A stretch of DNA of 64,000 nucleotides from Adiantum capillus-veneris (GCA_014529385.2 CM043969.1:23376446-23440445), one strand, 5' to 3'. Shown: positions 35,525-46,762, counted from the first letter of the stretch. The notes: generated by a model not told the origin, from the sequence alone. Numbers and translations are program-made.

Positions 35525-36041
35525 AAAAATTACCAGATGAACAACTGCCTGAGGCGACCAGAGTGGTACGGAACCAGCCCCCGGTAAAACTTAAATTGGT
35601 CATATCTTGACAACCGGAACTCCGATTGACGAAATGAAAAGATCGACATGCTCCTCAAAGTGAACCCTTTAGGGCCATACACTTTGGCCCTTCATCAGCA
35701 GCTACCCAATCCGATACGGATCTGCTACTAATCAACCTTCAAACTGACATAACTTCATATCTGTAGCTCCAATTGACAAGCCGTAAAGACATGCCTGTAA
35801 AGCATTTCAAGTACTACAATTTTGATCAATAAAATCCCAGCTATGACCACCTCAAACATACTCTCTGTTAGCATTAACAAGATATCTTTTGACCCTTCAG
35901 AACCGCATCTGGCATACTTTTAGCTTAGAATTGGCTTGTTATCAAGCCCATAGTACTGTTGAATAATCATATAGGATTCAAATAAACCTGATTGGCATCC
36001 CTTTGCTCATTTTCTTATCATTGAAGCGGAGCTAGATGACA
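35525..36041 (-). repeat. TRG 5' LTR, second part
   Basis: Matches 22389-22918 and ends GATGACA. The next bases, ccgct, begin Gy5 RT sequence. Confidence 0.88.
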
Positions 36042-36923
36042 CCGCTGGCAACTGACACTGTCAAAAGCTTCCTGAGCTTCCTCATCCCACTCATAACCGT
36101 GCACCTGCTGAGCTCTATTTTTGAAGAGGATGCATATATTGCGACAACATCCAAAAGAAGCACAAAAGATAGCTTAGCTGACATGAACAAACAAAGCCAA
36201 ACCTAGAGCATCTAAACGCGGCTCCATCAACACCAATGCCTTCACCTTCTTGGGATCAGCCTCTATACCGTTCTGCGACACCATATGACCCAATAGCTGC
36301 GCTCAAGGCTGTGCTAGCTTGCACTTCTTGGGGTTCATCTAACCTCCTTCTTCATCAAGCCTTTGAAAGCATAGCTGCAGCTTTGATAGGTGCTCCAATA
36401 TTGAGCTGTAGTAGCCTATATCATCCATGAAGACCCTCATAAAGTGGCCCAAATATGGACCAAATACCCTGTTCATCCAATCTTGGAAGGTGGCATATGC
36501 ATTCACCAAGCCGAACGGCATCCTCTGGTAAGCAAAACAACCCCATGGAGATGATATGAACGTATTCTTCAGCTGGTCTTCGAGTGCAATCCCTATCTGA
36601 AAGTACCCCGAGAAACCATCCATAATTGATCGAGTATCTCTCATGCCTAGCCACCTGGTTTAGGATTTCGTCTTGAAACGGTAGTGGATAGTGATTTCTC
36701 TTGGTCGCTGCATTTAGTGGCTTGTAATGACACACACCCTCCATTTTCCATTCTTCTTAGGGGTTATAACCACTGGTGAGACCCACTCTGACTCTTTCGC
36801 AGGGTATATGATGCCTGCATCAGATCCACTCTCACTCTTTTGCAAGGTATATGATGCCTGCATCAGATCCACTTTGACTCTTTCGCAGGGTATATGATGC
36901 CTGCATCCAACAACTCCTGGCAA
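36042..36923 (-). pseudogene. Gy5 reverse transcriptase
   Basis: WVSPVVITPKKNGKWRVCV, then MDGFSGYFQIGIALEDQLK, FAYQRMPFGLVNAYATFQDW and the active site VFMDDIGYYS. It reaches GYEWDEEAQEAFDSV at the TRG boundary. Several frame changes; a 43-bp triplication lies at its start. Confidence 0.88.
36783..36908 (-). repeat. 43-bp unit repeated three times
   Basis: The unit containing 'gggtatatgatgcctgcatc' occurs three times in a row with few changes. It encodes the DAGIIYPAKES step before RT motif 1. Forty-three is not a multiple of three, so each copy shifts the frame. Confidence 0.92.
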
Positions 36924-37660
36924 AGGGCCTCCTTTTGGATATCCCCTAGTCTTCTTAGCTTCTGTGCTTTAGGCCTATGTCCCTTCTTGAGAACAATCTT
37001 GTGTTGTACCTCTCTTGCACCACACAAATGCTTGTATTCCATTGCAAACAGGTTTGGATAAGACCCACACAATTGAACATAACTTTCCTTCTCACCCTTG
37101 GTCAAATCTTCACTTAACATGTTTGAAACCTCCTCTATGATTAAACCAAGAGCTTGAGGCTGCATACCTGTTTCTTTAGGAGGGGAGTCATCTATGGTGA
37201 CTCCGAACAAATCTCCATCTATCTTCAACATGTCTTCCTCTCTCTCCTCTTCCTCTGTGCTAGTGTAGCCTTCATCATAGGCCGTCTCCGTCTTGTACTC
37301 ATAACTCGTCGTGTTGCCTTCATCTTTAATTGTCATAGGACGAGAACTGCTCTACTTGGTCTTCAAATCAAGCACAATCTGTCTCCCCTTCTCTTTGCCA
37401 GGCAAGGTGAACACTTTGCTCTCCCAATCATGCTTAGCACCTATTTCCAAAAGCCATGGCCTACCCAAAATGATTGGATAAGCATTATCTCCTACCTTCA
37501 TCACAAAAAATTCTATCAGGCACTCTATGCCCATTACTTTGACCTTCACATCCTGAGCCATACCTAGACACCTAGCTTTAGTATGGTTGGCCATCCTCAT
37601 GTGCACATTCAACTTGGATACCACATTGACTCTCGTCTCCTTCATGGATGCTTCTGTCAA
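36863..37660 (-). pseudogene. Gy5 protease and linker to RT
   Basis: The protease part has NVVSKLNVHMRM and NAYPIILGRPWLLEIGA, but the segment that should hold the catalytic Asp is broken near 37650. A long acidic linker (TSTEEEEREEDMLKID) follows and leads to QHKIVLKKGHRPKAQKLRRL, the usual lead-in to RT. A stop lies at about 37340. Confidence 0.8.
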
Positions 37661-37996
37661 GACACAAACCTGTGATTCTTCATCTATGTAGGCCTATACC
37701 TTCATCCTCTTTTCTATAATCACATCCATCAGCGAAAGAACATCAGTCGGGCTACCTACCCCAAATGCCATGTTTTGCACCGCTTGCACATTTCCCCTTA
37801 GCTCTTGGCAGCCTGGTGCTAACACTCGTAGACCACTGCCTCCTCAATTTTGGATTTAAAGCCAACAACTAACCAAAAGTAATGTTTGCTTTTTTATTTT
37901 GAACATCACTTACTAGGTTGTACTCAGGATAGCCACATCCTAATTGGAAATCCACTTGCTTGATTTGGTGGCATCTCCTTCTTTGCTAGGCTCAGG

Positions 37997-38520
37997 CTAC
38001 TCTCTGCCTTTGTACACTTTCTCTTTGCCTTTACGAGCTCTAGTTTCCTGCTCTTTCTCAATCTCTCTCTCAACTCTTGCCCTCTTGTTGGCCAAAACTT
38101 TGATATCCTGCTTATCCACCCTGATAATATTCACCCTTGGGACCTCGCCTCCATTCGGCGGAGCTAGTTGCACACGATTCTCCACCACTTGTTCTCTTGG
38201 ACCATTGAACTGCCCTTGACCTTGACCTCTACCAAACATCGGGTAAATGCCTCCTCTCTCTCTTGGTGGATGAGGACAATTAGGTGCATAATGCCCCTCC
38301 TCTCCACAATTGCAGCACCTACCTGGCAGCGGCCCTGCCCTGCCCCTTGCTCCTCTTAGCTGTCCTCTATCCATCATGCTTAGCCGCAACTCTTGCATTT
38401 TCTAGGAAAAGTCTTGCACCGTACGTACCCAATTTTGCGGCACAACAACTACACCTCAGTTTCCATGATTTTCTTTGTGCATAGCCTCCCTCGGACTCTA
38501 TGGTTGAAGGGGGGCCATCG
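37997..38520 (-). pseudogene. Gy5 Gag zinc-knuckle region
   Basis: Contains MQELRLSMMDRGQLRGARG and the CCHC knuckle CCNCGEEGHYAPNC, then a basic tail (RARVEREIEKEQETRARKG). Upstream gag is short and full of stops. Confidence 0.82.
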
Positions 38521-38777
38521 TATCATAGCCCGACACACCATGCTCTATCTTCTTCTTTATCTTTCTGCTCTTTGATCATGCGATTGCTACCGCACCCTTG
38601 TATTTTTTGGGCTTTGGGCGCAATGTCTACAGTCTTTGGGCTCGTACCAACTTTGGCTGCACCACCGTCATCACAAACATGATTCTAAGCATGCAAACTA
38701 TATTTGTGCACAATAAAAAGAGAATTAGTCTTATAAGACAAAAGCATTGCTCATTTGAAAGAAATTTGTACATTTTG

Positions 38778-39653
38778 TTACTCTAATATAGTATTGTAAG
38801 TATTGACAAGGTTCATACTATCCTTACGTTGTATTCCTTGCATCCATCTAGCATCTTTAAAAGTATAATCTTTTATCTTAATAAGATACCATCGGATAAT
38901 CTTACCATGTTGTAGTACCTTGTCTTCATGCCGAAGGATAGCTTCAGGTTGCAACACCTCTTCTTGGTCTTCAATTTCGGGAGGCTCTTCAATAATTGGT
39001 TCACTTGGTGGATCTCCTTTGTAGGGCTTAAGTAAGCTCACATGAAACTTGAGTTGATAAGCCATCTCATTGATTGGCTTCAAGATTTGAAAAGGACTAT
39101 AGTATCTTTTTGCTAATGTAGCATAATACTTTTGATGGCCCATAGGATTTTTGCATGTCGTTCGCCTCAACTGAGCCTTGGAAAACTTAAGTAAGACCCA
39201 ATCATTTTCTTTAAATGTTAAGGCCCTTATGTGCTTGTCAGGAGCATCTTTTTGCCTTTGTTGAGAGATGGATATAGCCTCCTTAAATGTTAAGGCCCTT
39301 ATGTGCTTGTCAGGAGCAGCTTTTTTCCTTTGTTGAGAGATCGATATAGCCTCCTTAATCTTTTGGAAAGATTCTTGTAGGTCATGATTATACTCATCGT
39401 CAACGAAGATCTTCCCATGTACTTTGAGTAGCAAGGGACTTTTAGGTCTTCCCTCAATGATTTCAAAAGGTGCTTTTCTTGTAGAAGTATGGACACTATT
39501 ATTGTACGCATATTCTACAAGAGGTAAGTACTTTTTCCATTGTGAGCGTTGATATACTTCGGTAACATAAGTCTTTAGTTGATCGAGTATCCTAAGATTG
39601 GCTATCTCACTTTGGCCATCTGTTTGTGGGTGATAGGCCGAAGAGAAATTCAA
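38778..39653 (-). pseudogene. Gy6 integrase C-terminus and chromodomain
   Basis: Starts at the integrase Glu block (AYHPQTDGQSEIANL), then LPLVEYAYNNSVHTSTRKAP, a barrel domain FKENDWVLLKFSKAQLR, and a chromodomain-like tail ILRHEDKVLQHGKIIRWYL with YTFKDARWM. A 24-residue block (KEAISISQQR to HIRALTF) is present twice in frame. The piece linking MAYQLK to FHVSLLKPYKG is deleted compared with Gy2. Confidence 0.9.
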
Positions 39654-39659
39654 TCTTGC

Positions 39660-40031
39660 TCCTAGATTTTCAAAGAGACCTTTTCAAAAATTATTGATCA
39701 TTCTAGGATCTCTATCTGACATGCTGGATGTCAGCAATCCATGGTGTTTGAAAATCTATGATATGAAGAGAGTTTCCATTTGGTGTGCCTTAATAGTCTT
39801 TTTCACAGGAATAAAATGTGCTTGCTTGCTAAACCTGCCAACTATTGTCCATATTCCCGTATTCCCATGGATAGACTTCGATAATCCAAAGATATAATCC
39901 ATGGATATACTCTCCCATGGTGAATTTGGGAATGGCAATGGCTGGAGTAATCTAGGTTGCTTCCCTCTATCATACTTGGTCTTTTGGCATACTACACATT
40001 TTGAAATATACTCTTGTATGTCCACTTTCAT
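39660..40031 (-). pseudogene. Gy6 integrase zinc domain and core
   Basis: CVVCQKTKYDRGKQPRL, ISMDYIFGLSKSIHGN and FSKQAHFIPVKKTIK. The segment with the second Asp is out of frame (39690-39720). The region up to 40117 lacks the RNase H part that Gy2 keeps. Confidence 0.85.
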
Positions 40032-40117
40032 GGTAGGCTAATAGAAGTAAGTTTCTACTCCTCGGAGAGTAGGTTGAATGCCTCTATGCTTCCATGTGTC
40101 TAGGGTATGTAGAACAG

Positions 40118-41174
40118 CTAAAGCTCTTCCTCATAAATGCCCAAGACTCGTTCATCTGTATCGAGCCTTTGGCTCTCAAATGCTATTGCATGCCCTTCTT
40201 GAAACAAGACTTCTCCAAGGCAATTACCACAAGCATCACATTGGACCTCAGGTGGCTTTGAGAGATCCGGAAGCATGAGGACTAGTTGGGAGGTAAGCTT
40301 CTCTTTGAGCTTGTCAAAAGCATTCTGCTCCTTAGTAGTCCATGAATACTTAACGTTCTTCTTTGTTAAGTCATGTAACCGTCCTTCTATTTGAGAGAAT
40401 TTTTCTATGAAGTGTCTATAGTATGCACACATACCAATAAAGCTTCTTAGCTTATGTAGATTCCTTGGATTAAGCCATTCTTTTATTACCTCCGATTTTG
40501 ATGGATCCATTCGGATACCATCTTGAGAGATAATATGACTTAAGTATTGAATATCTTGGAGGAAAAATTCGCTTTTCTTTTGATTGAGAAAAAGCTTGTT
40601 CTCCCTTAGTGCTTGAAAAATCACTTGGAGATGTTGCTTGTGTTCCTCCAATGACTTGGAGCAGATAATGATATCATCAAAGAACGCTCCACTGAATTTA
40701 CGGTAGGGTCTAAAAATTGTCTCCATTAATTGATTGAACGTGGCTAGTGCATTAGTCAAGCCAAAAGGCATGACTAGATATTCATACAGACCAAACGTTG
40801 TGCCAAACGCGGTCTTTAGGATATCTTCATTCACTATCCTTATTTGATGATAGCCACTTTTAAGGTCAATCCTATTGAAGTAGGTAGCACCTTGTAGCTT
40901 ATCAAATTGATCTTCTAACCGAGGCATGGGAAATCTGTTTTTGATAGTGATATGGTTTAGTGCTCAATAGTACACACACATACGGTATATACCATTTTTC
41001 TTTTGCGCTAAAAGGATTGGAGAACAAAAGGGAGAGGAGATAGGACTCACCATGCCTTTGTCTACCAAGTCTTGTACGTGCCTCATGATCTCCTCTTGTT
41101 GAGCTTGAGAACTTGATAAGGAGGCTTGCTAGGCAGTGAGCTTCCTGGTAGGAGCTCAATTTGATGGTCATCAT
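40118..41174 (-). pseudogene. Gy6 reverse transcriptase
   Basis: FNRIDLKSGYHQIRI, YLVMPFGLTNALATFNQLM, active site FFDDIIICS, then LSHIISQDGIRMD and RSFIGMCAYYRHFI, ending in VQCDACGNCLGEVLFQEG (RNase H). The N-terminal palm motif (40930-41100) is in other frames. MPFGLTNA is followed by Leu instead of Pro. Confidence 0.9.
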
Positions 41175-41398
41175 CTCCTCGTTTGGAGTACCATAGGGAT
41201 ATCATTTATGAACACATCTTGGAATCCTTTTAGAAAATTAGACAAGTCTGACTCTTCTTGATTCCTACCATTTATATTTGATGAAACATTAGGAACTTTT
41301 AGGGACTCTTTGACAAAAATCATGTACGCAAAAACGGAGCTCTTCATTGATTTATCAAAAGCAAGAGGATTTAAAGTGGTATAGTATGACTAGACTCA

Positions 41399-42300
41399 CT
41401 AGCATCTATATACATGTTCTTTTCCCTGTATATATGTGAAGTAGATTCTCCTTTCACAGAGCTTCATGTTGGCAGCCATGCAGATGAACCATGGTGCCCC
41501 TAGGATAGCATCCTCATGTTGGAGAAGAGAGATGAAAAAGTCTTCTTTGTCGACATAGCTTTGGACATGAAGCCTCAACTTCCCAATCAAGGAAGTAACA
41601 AAGGCTTGCTGTCCCTTGAAAGCTATGTTATCCAGTACAATATCTCCCATCTCAAAAGCTTGAATGCCCAACTTGGTGGCCAACTCCGTTGATATGAAGT
41701 TGTGAGTAGAGCCTGGGTTAGAAAAGATGAAAGCATCATACTCCCTTACCCTTCCCCAAGCATAGGAGAGAGGTGATCCTTTGCAATGAGCATCCTCTTT
41801 TGGAGCTTCGAAGGTGGAAGCTTTAGGATTCTCATTGCAAGCATTTGTCTTGGGGAAAGAACGATAGCCATGTCCTTGCTCCCGACACTTAAAACATTTA
41901 TGGTCCTTGCGAAAAACTTCAAGCTCTTCAGGAGAGAGTTTGTTTTTACCTTTGTAAACTCCCTTCTCCTTGGACAGATTGTTGTTGTTGGAATTGCCTT
42001 GGGAAGAATTTTGGGCATTGGTTTTTTCCTTTGCATCACTTTTGTCTTTGCTTTCCATGGGCTTGACATTCCGTCTAGCCCCTTGTTGGAAATTGATGCG
42101 CTAAGCAACCATGGTGTGGCGGATTACTTCGATGATAGTACCAAGCCATTGAGTTTATGTACTCGGCCATCTCTTTAGGTAATCATGCATAAAATTGTTG
42201 CTTTTGCTTAGTGAAGTCTGTCTTTTGAAAGACAGTAGCCTTGAGATGTAAATCCCAAAACTTGTCTACATATTTGTGGATAGACTCGTGAAAGAGAAGC
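41399..42300 (-). pseudogene. Gy6 Gag C-terminus, knuckle and protease
   Basis: Knuckle CFKCREQGHGYRSF has lost its final Cys. The protease triplet reads FSNPGSTHNFIS where Gy2 has FDPGSTHNFIS, so the catalytic Asp has become Asn. The gag core upstream (LKATVFQKTDF) is cut at 42300 by the DNA transposon. 41180-41398 holds only remnants. Confidence 0.87.
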
Positions 42301-42333
42301 CATTAGGAAAAAAATGGACTCTCCATGGGCCTT
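42301..42333 (+). repeat. Left terminal inverted repeat
   Basis: Begins CATTAGGAAAAAAATGGAC. It matches the reverse complement of 51655-51687 at 31 of 33 positions. Confidence 0.93.
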
Positions 42334-42883
42334 GTAAGAATCCCTAATTTAAAGGAGGCCTGCCAATATTAAGGGGGACAAAGGCTTTGAATGGGGCTAT
42401 TTTGGTAGGGTCTCGTCCACCTTTGACCCCTGAAAAGGTAGGGGGAAGGGGGGGGGGGGGGTAACCATTTAAAAAGTAGGGAAGGGGGGGGTAAACCATT
42501 TGAAAAGTAGGGGGTCTTCTCTCTCTAGCTTTTTGGCCAACTTGTAAGTGGCCTCTTAACTCTCCCATGCCACCTAAGCAAATCCGTGGGTCAAAGAGGT
42601 CAAAAAAATGACTTTTTTCAAAAACTTTCAAAAAAACTCTATTCCCTCCTAAAAAGTACCCCCAACATATACACATAATTTAAAAAATATTTTTAAGTTA
42701 AATTACTCATAATTCAACATTTTTTGACTCCCTCCAAAACTTTTAGGAAATTCCTCCCAAAATTGAAAACTTTCCCTCCTAATCTAAGCTTCTCTCCTAC
42801 ACCCATCCCCCTTGCACCTGCACCTGCTGCTGCACCTACACACCCATCTCTCCATCCTTCAAGCTCCATCTCTCCATCCTACA
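42334..42883. other. Left subterminal region
   Basis: No gene. It contains G-runs (14 G at 42448-42461), a repeated 'gtaaccatttaaaaagtaggg' phrase at 42462 and 42491, and an A-rich stretch, and probably holds the promoter of the transposase-like gene. Confidence 0.6.
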
Positions 42884-45676
42884 ATGCCTCTTGACGACGT
42901 GACCAATGTCCCAGCAAGCTCTTCATGCGGTAGGTCTCCAGGGCTTTTTCTACGCCTACCTCAAGAGTATGTTCCGACAAAGAAAACATGCTTGGGTACA
43001 TTACCTTCAGCCAACGAACGCCGCGCTCAAGGAGAGAAGAATGTGGATCTCTGGACAGACGGATGCTTGTACCCAAAGGATCCTTCTCTCAATGTTCATC
43101 CGTCTTTTACAAACATTCCATCACTGTTGCAATACGTTGGAAATGGAGAGCACGGTTTGTTGGGCTACTGCAAGAGACTCAACAAACACGAGATTGCGCG
43201 GTCTGAAATCTACTTGCTTCGTTGGCAGTTGCTCAATGGGAGTTTCCACAATCTTCAAGATCAGATACAAACAGCTACTAGTTCGCTTGAGGAGGCAAAG
43301 AGCACCATCACAACCAAGGAAAATATAATTAAAAAGCTTGAGGATACTCTTTCACACATGAAGAGTACTGCCATGGGAGGTAGGGTGAGGAAACGAGAGT
43401 TGTCCGAAATTCAGACTCTTGCACCACGTGGAGGTGCAAGAAAACGAAGGGTGACAGCTATGAGGTAACATGTTCTGTCCCTCATGTTGTTTAAGTTTAA
43501 TACGGCTCATCATTGTTGTTTTGGGCAATAGGAACTTCGTCCAAGAAATGTGCGGCGGCGAGAATGCGTCAGCTAGGGCTACTTTACTTCGTTCTTGTTT
43601 CAACAAAGAGGATTTTATTGGCATGCTTGATGCTCCAGAGGCAAAACACTTGAAAGACGCAATCACTAAGAGAGTTCTTAGTGATTTTTCTAATATTGTC
43701 ACTGATCTAGATGTTCAGGATATTTGTGATGCTATTGGGATTAGTACCAAGGGCTATCAAGCAATACATCAAGTGTTAAAAGATGCATTAAGAAGTCGAG
43801 GAGTCACGGAAAACCTATTTCCACTTCCTCACAGAGTGCATATTGCCAAGAAGGTGTCAAATGAAGATGTTGTTCACTGATTAGGGGACTACTTGTATAT
43901 TGAAGACATGATGCCTCTTCAGCCGCTCCGTAGCAAATCACAAGGAAGGAAGGGCCGCGGGAAGGGAAGCGGTGCTGTTTCTAACAGTGTGTTGCGGACC
44001 GAAGGGTTTGTTTACACCAAATTCAACAATATCTTTGTGGACTTGATACGATTGCAACAGTCCATGGCTGTTTTCTACAATTTGAGTGATGCAGGCTAGT
44101 TTAGAGTTGCCTACATGCTCTATGATGTGTCATAACATGCATTCTGAGGCTTTATATTGTTGGCAGTTCTTGAAGGCAAGCTTGTATTCATGCTGAAGTT
44201 GGATGAGTGTGTAATTGTTAAAGGGAGAAAGTTGAAGAGAATGAGCATCACGCTTATGAATGAAGCCCTAGCTTATTCGAAGCAATCTTGCAGTTCGAGT
44301 GAAGCGACAAAGCCCTCTTTTAGTGTGCAATCAGAGAAGAATATATGGTGTCTTGGTGCAATTGAAGTTCCGAAAGAGACACATGAAGTCCTTGCATGGA
44401 TTTTCAGTAAAATACCATGGGTCACAGAGGTCATTAAAGCTCAAATAAACGGTGATAAGCTCATGGTTCCAGGACGTGGGGAGTTTGATGTTGAATGGCA
44501 TTTAGGTGGTGATCTAAAGACCATAAAGTGCATGCTTGGATGAAAACAAGGTGCAAATTCTTTACTTCCCTGTCCATTCTGTACGAAAGGGCACAAGACA
44601 AGTCGAGCAACTCAAGTGGAAGGTCAGGACGAAGATAATGATGACCATATACATAGGGAGTGGCAAACTTTGGTTCTTTCATGTGATATGTTGCAGGTGC
44701 CCAATAGGGATAGCAAAGATCCTAGGTGGAACCCCATAATTCCCTTCTCCCTCAACAATGTTCACTTTTGTACATTGCATGCGTTTATGCAAATATTTGA
44801 TAGGATCCTAAAGCATCACATTGATTATGCTTTCACAATGAAGCCCTTTCAACGGTCAAAAGACTCCTTGCAGGGGGTGGAGACGCTCCTTAATGAGATT
44901 GGATGTCACCGATCAAGGGTGAACATTGTAGAAGAGACTTGTAGGGAGAAGACATATGAGGTGGCACAGAAGGTTTCCATGAATGGAGCCAAGGCACGTC
45001 GATTTTTCAAGAATATGTCAAAGTCTCCAATGTAGGTATCCAAGGAAAGTGTTGATCTAGCAAGTGAGAAGCGGTGGGAGTTATGGAAAGGTTTTTGTTC
45101 ATGCACGACGGACAAAGATCCCAATGTGGAGGTTGCTAACCAACGCAAGCTAGTATGGTCATCCTTTCAAAAGGTTGTGCAATTGATGAATCTTTCAAGC
45201 ACCACTGTTGAGCAGCGAGAGGAGTTCAAGAGTGTGCTTTATGAATTCACAAAGGCCGCTAAGGACGGATGGTCTGAAAGCAAGATTACACACTACATGG
45301 TTTGTTTTAACGGACTTAATACATATGCAATGTTTGAAAATGTAACTTTTCTATTAGCTTATCTCCTTTTTGTTTGTTTTAGCACATTCTCTTTGCGCAT
45401 GATGCATACTTCATGGACCGCTATGGTTCGCTTGATATATGGAGTACACAAGGCATGGAGAAGTCCCACTATCGAGCAAAAGGAGTCTACTTCAAGAATA
45501 CTCGGCATGGTGGTGGTAGTTCACACTCCAACTACCTCCAAGAGATGTTTAATTGGTTTTTTAGGCACACCTTTGGGAGAACTCATACTATTGAGAAATC
45601 AAGAGAGTCGATGTTAGGAAAGCAGTTACGCAACGCCTCCCGTACTACAGCATCCAAGAAGTGGAAACGCTCGTGA
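42884..45676 (+). pseudogene. Transposase-like gene, four exons, three in-frame stops
   Basis: Exons 42884-43464, 43532-44094, 44167-45299 and 45383-45676 join in frame across short introns of 67, 72 and 83 bases (the second GC-AG, the others GT-AG). The start MPLDDVTNVP was chosen over an upstream ATG in simple sequence. Exon 1 encodes a coiled coil and a basic tail. Exon 3 has KLDECVIVKGRKLKRMSI, EWHLGGDLKTIKCMLG, a zinc-type PCPFC and VHFCTLHAF. Exon 4 has WSTQGMEKSHYRAKGVYF. Asp, Asp, CxxC and Glu in this order suggest an RNase H-fold DDE transposase; this is inference. TGA at 43878, TGA at 44541 and TAG at 45033 break this copy. Confidence 0.7.
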
Positions 45677-45804
45677 GCGTCCCTGGGCCATGAAGCTTGG
45701 CGTGCAACTAAGTATCGAAAAGGCAGCGTTTGGGCGTCGCGTCAGCCGTTCGCATGATCCAGGTTTAGTTGTTAAATTCAATTGCTTTATTTGAGTTTCA
45801 CTCA

Positions 45805-45856
45805 ATTGGCCGCATAGTGTGAAAGGGCCCAAATCTCAAAAAAACCTATTTAAAGG
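45805..45856 (+). promoter_or_regulatory. Candidate promoter of the H3-like gene
   Basis: A TATA-type box CCTATTTAAAGG at 45845-45856 lies about 45 bases before the ATG, and an inverted CCAAT box (ATTGG) lies at about 45805. The same CCTATTTAAAGG occurs on the minus strand in both Gy7 LTRs. Confidence 0.6.
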
Positions 45857-45898
45857 TTGAAGGCGCTCATTTTGTCATTTTCCCTACTAGCTGCTACC

Positions 45899-46762
45899 AT
45901 GGCAAGAACAAAACAAACGGCTAGGATTGCATATCCAGAGGGGCCGGATGGCCAACGACTCAAAGGTACAACAACAGAAGCTGGAACTTCACAACCTCAA
46001 GGTGAAGTCCACACAGAAGAAGCTGGAGCTTCAAATCAGCATGGCCAGTCCTCTACAGCAGCAAAAGAGAGACGGAAGCATCGACTTGTTGTCTATTCAT
46101 GGGACTCCAATGATTCTGATGGCAACAGGGAGGATGAGAGCGACCGGGGCAAAGAAAAAAACAGCCAAAAGCAACCGTCAGAAGGCTCCGAAGAGACGCA
46201 AAAGGATGAAGATGCCCCATGGGTCGGAGTCCAAATACAAACTTATCAGGCTCACATGTCTATTGGGGGTAAGACACTTCCTAAAGGAAGTGGACCTACA
46301 CCATCACATCCGGTCAATAGTGAAGAGCACGAATCAAATGGAGAGTGGGTGGAATCAGATTATGAGGTGTTGGAAGTGCCTGTGCAGAAAAAAAAGAGAA
46401 AGAGCATTGTCTACAAGAAGAGGAAGCAAGCTGCCCCAACTCGTGCCAAAAATGCACCTCCACGTCGACCTCAGAAGGTACAAAAGAGTAGCCGTGCTTT
46501 TGCGGAGATTCGACACTATCAAAAGAGCACCGAGCTCTTGATTCCGAGGGCCCCTTTTGCAAGGCTATGCAGGGAGGTTTTGCAATTGTACAACACTCAG
46601 TTTCGGATGGGCGTCGTGGCCATAGAGGCAGTCCAAGAGGCAGCAGAGCAATATTTAACTAGCATATTCGAGGATTCTAACCTCTGTGCCATCCATGCAA
46701 AGCGTGTAACCATTATGCCCAAGGATATGCAGCTTGCTCGCCATTTGCGCCATCAGGAGTAG
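45899..46762 (+). CDS. Histone H3-like protein with long N-terminal linker
   Basis: A single intact exon of 287 codons. The start at 45899 has a good context (ctaccATGG), and the upstream ATG at 45857 would hide the tail. Residues 2-9 are ARTKQTAR, identical to the H3 tail tip with Lys4. H3 Lys9 is replaced by Ile. Residues 11-196 are a hydrophilic linker unlike any histone, acidic in the middle and basic near the end (QKKKRKS, YKKRKQ). Residues 197-287 are a full H3 fold: [48 protein letters not shown] and QLAR, about 60% identical to common H3 by eye. Loop 1 has the canonical length, unlike many CENH3. It lies 222 bases after the transposase-like gene, inside the terminal repeats. It probably replaces H3 in nucleosomes; its effect is unknown. 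Confidence 0.92.
   Translation: MARTKQTARIAYPEGPDGQRLKGTTTEAGTSQPQGEVHTEEAGASNQHGQSSTAAKERRKHRLVVYSWDSNDSDGNREDESDRGKEKNSQKQPSEGSEETQKDEDAPWVGVQIQTYQAHMSIGGKTLPKGSGPTPSHPVNSEEHESNGEWVESDYEVLEVPVQKKKRKSIVYKKRKQAAPTRAKNAPPRRPQKVQKSSRAFAEIRHYQKSTELLIPRAPFARLCREVLQLYNTQFRMGVVAIEAVQEAAEQYLTSIFEDSNLCAIHAKRVTIMPKDMQLARHLRHQE

Larger units (their letters stand above)
22154..36041 (-). mobile_element. Non-autonomous LTR element TRG (gag-like ORF, no pol)
   Basis: Two homologous LTRs flank a 2.4 kb internal part holding a purine tract, one long broken ORF and a primer-site candidate. The left LTR is visible only from 22154 because Gy2 inserted in it. The right LTR starts at 25358 and is split by an 8.5 kb insert at 27052-35524. 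No RT, RNase H, integrase or protease motif is visible. The primer site and gag pattern resemble Gy1, which may have supplied enzymes. The right end is followed by Gy5 RT sequence, so TRG inserted into Gy5. Confidence 0.85.
36042..38685 (-). mobile_element. Gypsy fragment Gy5
   Basis: Minus-strand remains of gag knuckle, protease and RT of a third Gypsy type. Its RNase H and integrase would lie on the far side of TRG, outside the window. On the right its gag runs directly into Gy6 3' sequence at about 38685 with no LTR between, so a deletion or rearrangement joined them. Confidence 0.82.

Noticed and set aside
42301-42307. CACTA superfamily by its ends
   Set aside because: The tip reads CATTAGG, no 3-bp duplication is certain, and the transposase blocks do not look like CACTA transposase.
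45899-46762. H3-like gene as a centromeric CENH3
   Set aside because: Loop 1 of the fold is the same length as in common H3 and the tail tip is canonical; CENH3 usually has a longer loop 1 and a divergent tail. Its place inside a transposon also argues against it.
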